Translations under genes and position numbers: made by a program | Shown here: in pieces, positions 12,150 to 13,631 of the stretch | How the letters are laid out: every line of letters begins with the position of its first letter | Position numbering within the stretch: position 1 is the first letter of the stretch | Notes under the pieces: model-generated | Told to the model about the DNA's origin: nothing | Seen by the model: only the letters and a program-made list of their open reading frames with translations | Databases searched by the model: none | From: Actinomycetes bacterium | Lineage (GTDB): Bacteria; Actinomycetota; Thermoleophilia; Solirubrobacterales; JACPNS01 | Direction: 5' to 3' | Length of the DNA stretch: 13,631 bases | Assembly (NCBI GenBank): GCA_023404495.1 | Contig: JAEYBE010000042.1 | Span: 1-13,631, forward strand

Positions 12150-12514
12150 ACGGCGCTTTGGTCGGCGTGGGGATCTTCTTCTTCGGCGGGCTCGGCTCGG
12201 CCGCGCGTTTCTGGATTCATCGCGCGATCGTGCGCGATCACCCGGCCGACTTTCCGCTCGGCACGTTCGTCGTCAACATTCTCGGTGCGTTTCTGATCGG
12301 CGTGCTCTTCGGTGCCCACGCAGACGGCGATGAGATGAAGATCGCCGCCGTGGGGTTCCTTGGCGGCTTTACGACGTTCTCGACCTGGATGTATGAGAGC
12401 GAGAAGCTCGCGGTCGATGGCTACGCGCATGGCGCTGTGCGCAACGTCGCTCTCAGCAGCGCGATCGGATTCCTGGCCGTGACGGTTGGCGTAGCGGTGG
12501 GCCAAGCGCTCTAG
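12146..12514 (+). CDS. crcB: Fluoride channel CrcB/Fluc, second of a tandem pair
   Basis: A 122-residue Fluc protein with the more canonical motifs: GGLGSAAR (14-21), GTFVVN (39-44, conserved Asn44) and GFLGGFTTFST (70-80) carrying the Phe pair and the central Thr/Ser region that lines the pore and sodium site. Four helices at about 3-22, 39-57, 66-82 and 98-118. Its positive charges (Arg21, 26, 30, Lys87, Arg99) cluster in loops 1 and 3, the reverse of the first copy, predicting the opposite orientation. GTG 12146 overlaps the first gene's TGA by 4 bp and has a strong Shine-Dalgarno, GGGGAGGA at 12132-12139, six bases upstream. The pair is thus coupled and probably makes a heterodimeric channel. 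It converges with the esterase gene, with 29 nt between the stops and no T-tailed hairpin. Confidence 0.92.
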   Translation: MNGALVGVGIFFFGGLGSAARFWIHRAIVRDHPADFPLGTFVVNILGAFLIGVLFGAHADGDEMKIAAVGFLGGFTTFSTWMYESEKLAVDGYAHGAVRNVALSSAIGFLAVTVGVAVGQAL

Positions 12515-12543
12515 CCCGGCCTCTCGCACGCGGCGCTCTGGCT

Positions 12544-13497
12544 CTACTGCGCCAGCGCGAGCGTTGCCGCGCAGATTTCGTCCAGAGCCGCGTCGCAGGC
12601 CGGGTTCAGCGCGAAGAGGCCCATGAAACCGTGTGTCAGCGACGGGTAATGCAGATGCTTGGCCAGGGTGCCTGCCTCTGCAAGCGCCGCCGCGTGGGCG
12701 AGCCCCGGGTCGCGCAGCGCGTCGTACTCGCAGGTGACGACCACCGCAGCCGGCTGCCCCGGATCGGCGGCGCCGAGCAGCGGCGAGATACGCGGGTCTT
12801 CCGCGTCGGAGCTCCCGAGGTAGCCCACCTTGAAGAGATCGCACGCCTCGCCCGTCAGTACCGGGCCGTCGGCGTGCTCTTCGCGCGAGCTGTACTCGCG
12901 CGAGAAGTCCGAAGCCGGATAGATCAGGACCTGTCCGAGCAAGCCCGGCACGTTCTGCGCCACCACCGCCGCGAGATTCCCGCCGGCGCTGTCGCCCATC
13001 ACGATCAGCCGCCCGTCGCCGAACTCCTCGGCGTGGGCGAGCGCCCAGCGGGCGATCGACTCGGCGTCGTCCGCCGCGGCAGGAAAGGGATCTTCGGGCG
13101 CCAGCCTGTACTCAGCACTGATCAACTGCATCCCGGTGCGCTCGGCGATCGTGCGTGTCTGCAACTCGTACGACTCGATCTCGCCGACCACGAATCCGCC
13201 GCCGTGAAAGAACAGGATGGCGGGGCGCTGCTCTTCGCCCAGGGGCAAGTACACCCGCGCCTTTAGGTCCCCGCTTGCGCCGGGCACCGCGATGTCCTCC
13301 ATCCCCGCGAGATTGGCCGGCGGCAACTGGTCGCGCAGCGCCACGGTCAGTCGCGTGAACTGGGCGCGGGCCTTCACCGGGTCCTGCATGACCGGCAGCG
13401 CGAGCCCACCCGGAAGGGACTTGTCGAGCTCTTGTAGCCCCGCGTCGAGCGGCGCGGCTGGCGGCACGGAGAACTCCGCGGGAATCGCGCCGCTCAA
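12544..13497 (-). CDS. Alpha/beta hydrolase, hormone-sensitive-lipase-type esterase
   Basis: A 317-residue HSL-family (bacterial family IV) carboxylesterase. Seen: ILFFHGGGFVVG (94-105) with the oxyanion HGGGF (98-102); SAEYRLAPEDPFPAA (127-141); the nucleophile elbow GDSAGG (168-173) with Ser170; the probable acid Asp259 in CEYDALRD (256-263); and the base His289 in YPSLTHGF (284-291). Residues 1-65 form the cap region. No signal peptide, so cytoplasmic; the likely substrates are short-chain esters, not identifiable from sequence. The start is TTG at 13495-13497, which overlaps the TGA of the upstream stress-protein gene as TTGA; GAGGA at 13504-13508, six bases upstream, is a good Shine-Dalgarno. 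The first internal ATG (residue 37) would cut the cap. It is co-transcribed with and coupled to the universal stress protein gene. Confidence 0.92.
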   Translation of the reverse strand: MSGAIPAEFSVPPAAPLDAGLQELDKSLPGGLALPVMQDPVKARAQFTRLTVALRDQLPPANLAGMEDIAVPGASGDLKARVYLPLGEEQRPAILFFHGGGFVVGEIESYELQTRTIAERTGMQLISAEYRLAPEDPFPAAADDAESIARWALAHAEEFGDGRLIVMGDSAGGNLAAVVAQNVPGLLGQVLIYPASDFSREYSSREEHADGPVLTGEACDLFKVGYLGSSDAEDPRISPLLGAADPGQPAAVVVTCEYDALRDPGLAHAAALAEAGTLAKHLHYPSLTHGFMGLFALNPACDAALDEICAATLALAQ

Positions 13498-13631
13498 TCC
13501 TCTTCCTCGCCATGCACCACGAGCAGAGGACGCTTCGAGAGGTGCACGAGCTTGTGCGGCGTGGAGCCGAGGATCGCGCCCTTCAAGGGCGAGTCGCCGT
13601 AGCTGCCGACCACGATCATCCGCGCGTCGAC
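13494..13631 (-). CDS. Universal stress protein (UspA family), C-terminal fragment cut by window edge
   Basis: The last 45 residues of a leftward gene that enters from the right edge and stops at TGA 13494-13496. They contain MIVVGSYGDSPLKGAILGST, matching the UspA nucleotide-binding pattern G-x2-G-x9-G-S/T (G9, G12, G22, S23 of the fragment), then HKLVHLSKRPLLVVHG, the usual last helix and beta strand, and an acidic tail EEED. The intact motif suggests an ATP-binding member. The gene overlaps the esterase start by 4 bp. The N-terminal two thirds lie outside the window. Confidence 0.88.
   Translation of the reverse strand, partial: VDARMIVVGSYGDSPLKGAILGSTPHKLVHLSKRPLLVVHGEEED

Noticed and set aside
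12535..12558. GC hairpin (CTGGC / GCCAG) at the convergent crcB-esterase junction as terminator
   Set aside because: Short stem with a mismatch further out, and no T run on either side; expected often in such GC-rich DNA.
479..13497. One catabolic gene cluster linking monooxygenase, acyl-CoA dehydrogenase, isomerase, thioesterase and esterase
   Set aside because: The genes are in separate units on both strands, interrupted by purT, crcB, cyclase and regulators, with different promoter elements; proximity alone does not support a pathway.

Overview
The window is a GC-rich, densely packed bacterial chromosome segment with strong G/C bias at third codon positions, so many long antisense reading frames are shadows. 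The gene families suggest Actinomycetota: a DUF4389 membrane protein, a HAMP-type class III cyclase with a six-helix membrane domain, a LOG protein with the actinobacterial N-terminal extension, PurT, paired CrcB, and a Baeyer-Villiger-type flavoprotein. A Thermoleophilia/Solirubrobacterales-like host is possible, but this is inference. There are 16 protein genes, two of them cut by the window edges. I see no rRNA, tRNA, CRISPR array, transposase or integrase, and nothing that looks like a mobile island.

Layout. Left, + strand: the 3' end of a YceH (DUF480) gene, a flavin monooxygenase of the Baeyer-Villiger type, a membrane protein made of two tandem DUF4389 units, then a TetR regulator followed 5 nt later by an unrecognised helix-turn-helix (HTH) protein. 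A convergent, unusually AT-rich hairpin at 4000-4031 separates these from the next block. Centre, - strand: an acyl-CoA dehydrogenase, a membrane class III nucleotide cyclase, and a LOG-family phosphoribohydrolase just upstream of the cyclase. Only 23 bp from the LOG start codon, a divergent + strand pair begins: a PaaI-like hotdog thioesterase and purT, overlapping at ATGA. A MarR regulator follows and converges on a - strand pair, an enoyl-CoA hydratase/isomerase and a quinone-oxidoreductase-like enzyme. Right: a coupled crcB pair (fluoride channel) on +, converging on a - strand pair of a universal stress protein (partial) and an HSL-type alpha/beta hydrolase.

How the genes relate. Several fit lipid and ketone/aldehyde catabolism (monooxygenase, acyl-CoA dehydrogenase, enoyl-CoA isomerase, thioesterase, HSL esterase), but they lie in separate transcription units with different regulators, so this is an ordinary metabolic neighbourhood and not one proven pathway. 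The most notable signals concern expression and protein architecture. First genes of transcription units repeatedly carry TANNNT 6-8 nt before the start codon and no Shine-Dalgarno sequence, the expected arrangement for leaderless mRNAs. Coupled downstream genes begin inside NTGA overlaps, two of the three with clear Shine-Dalgarno sequences. Two clean palindromes look like operators. The two CrcB paralogues have opposite charge bias, as expected for an obligate antiparallel heterodimer. I did not find a convincing wholly new multi-gene system; the best unexplained unit is the TetR-HTH pair at 2744-3987.
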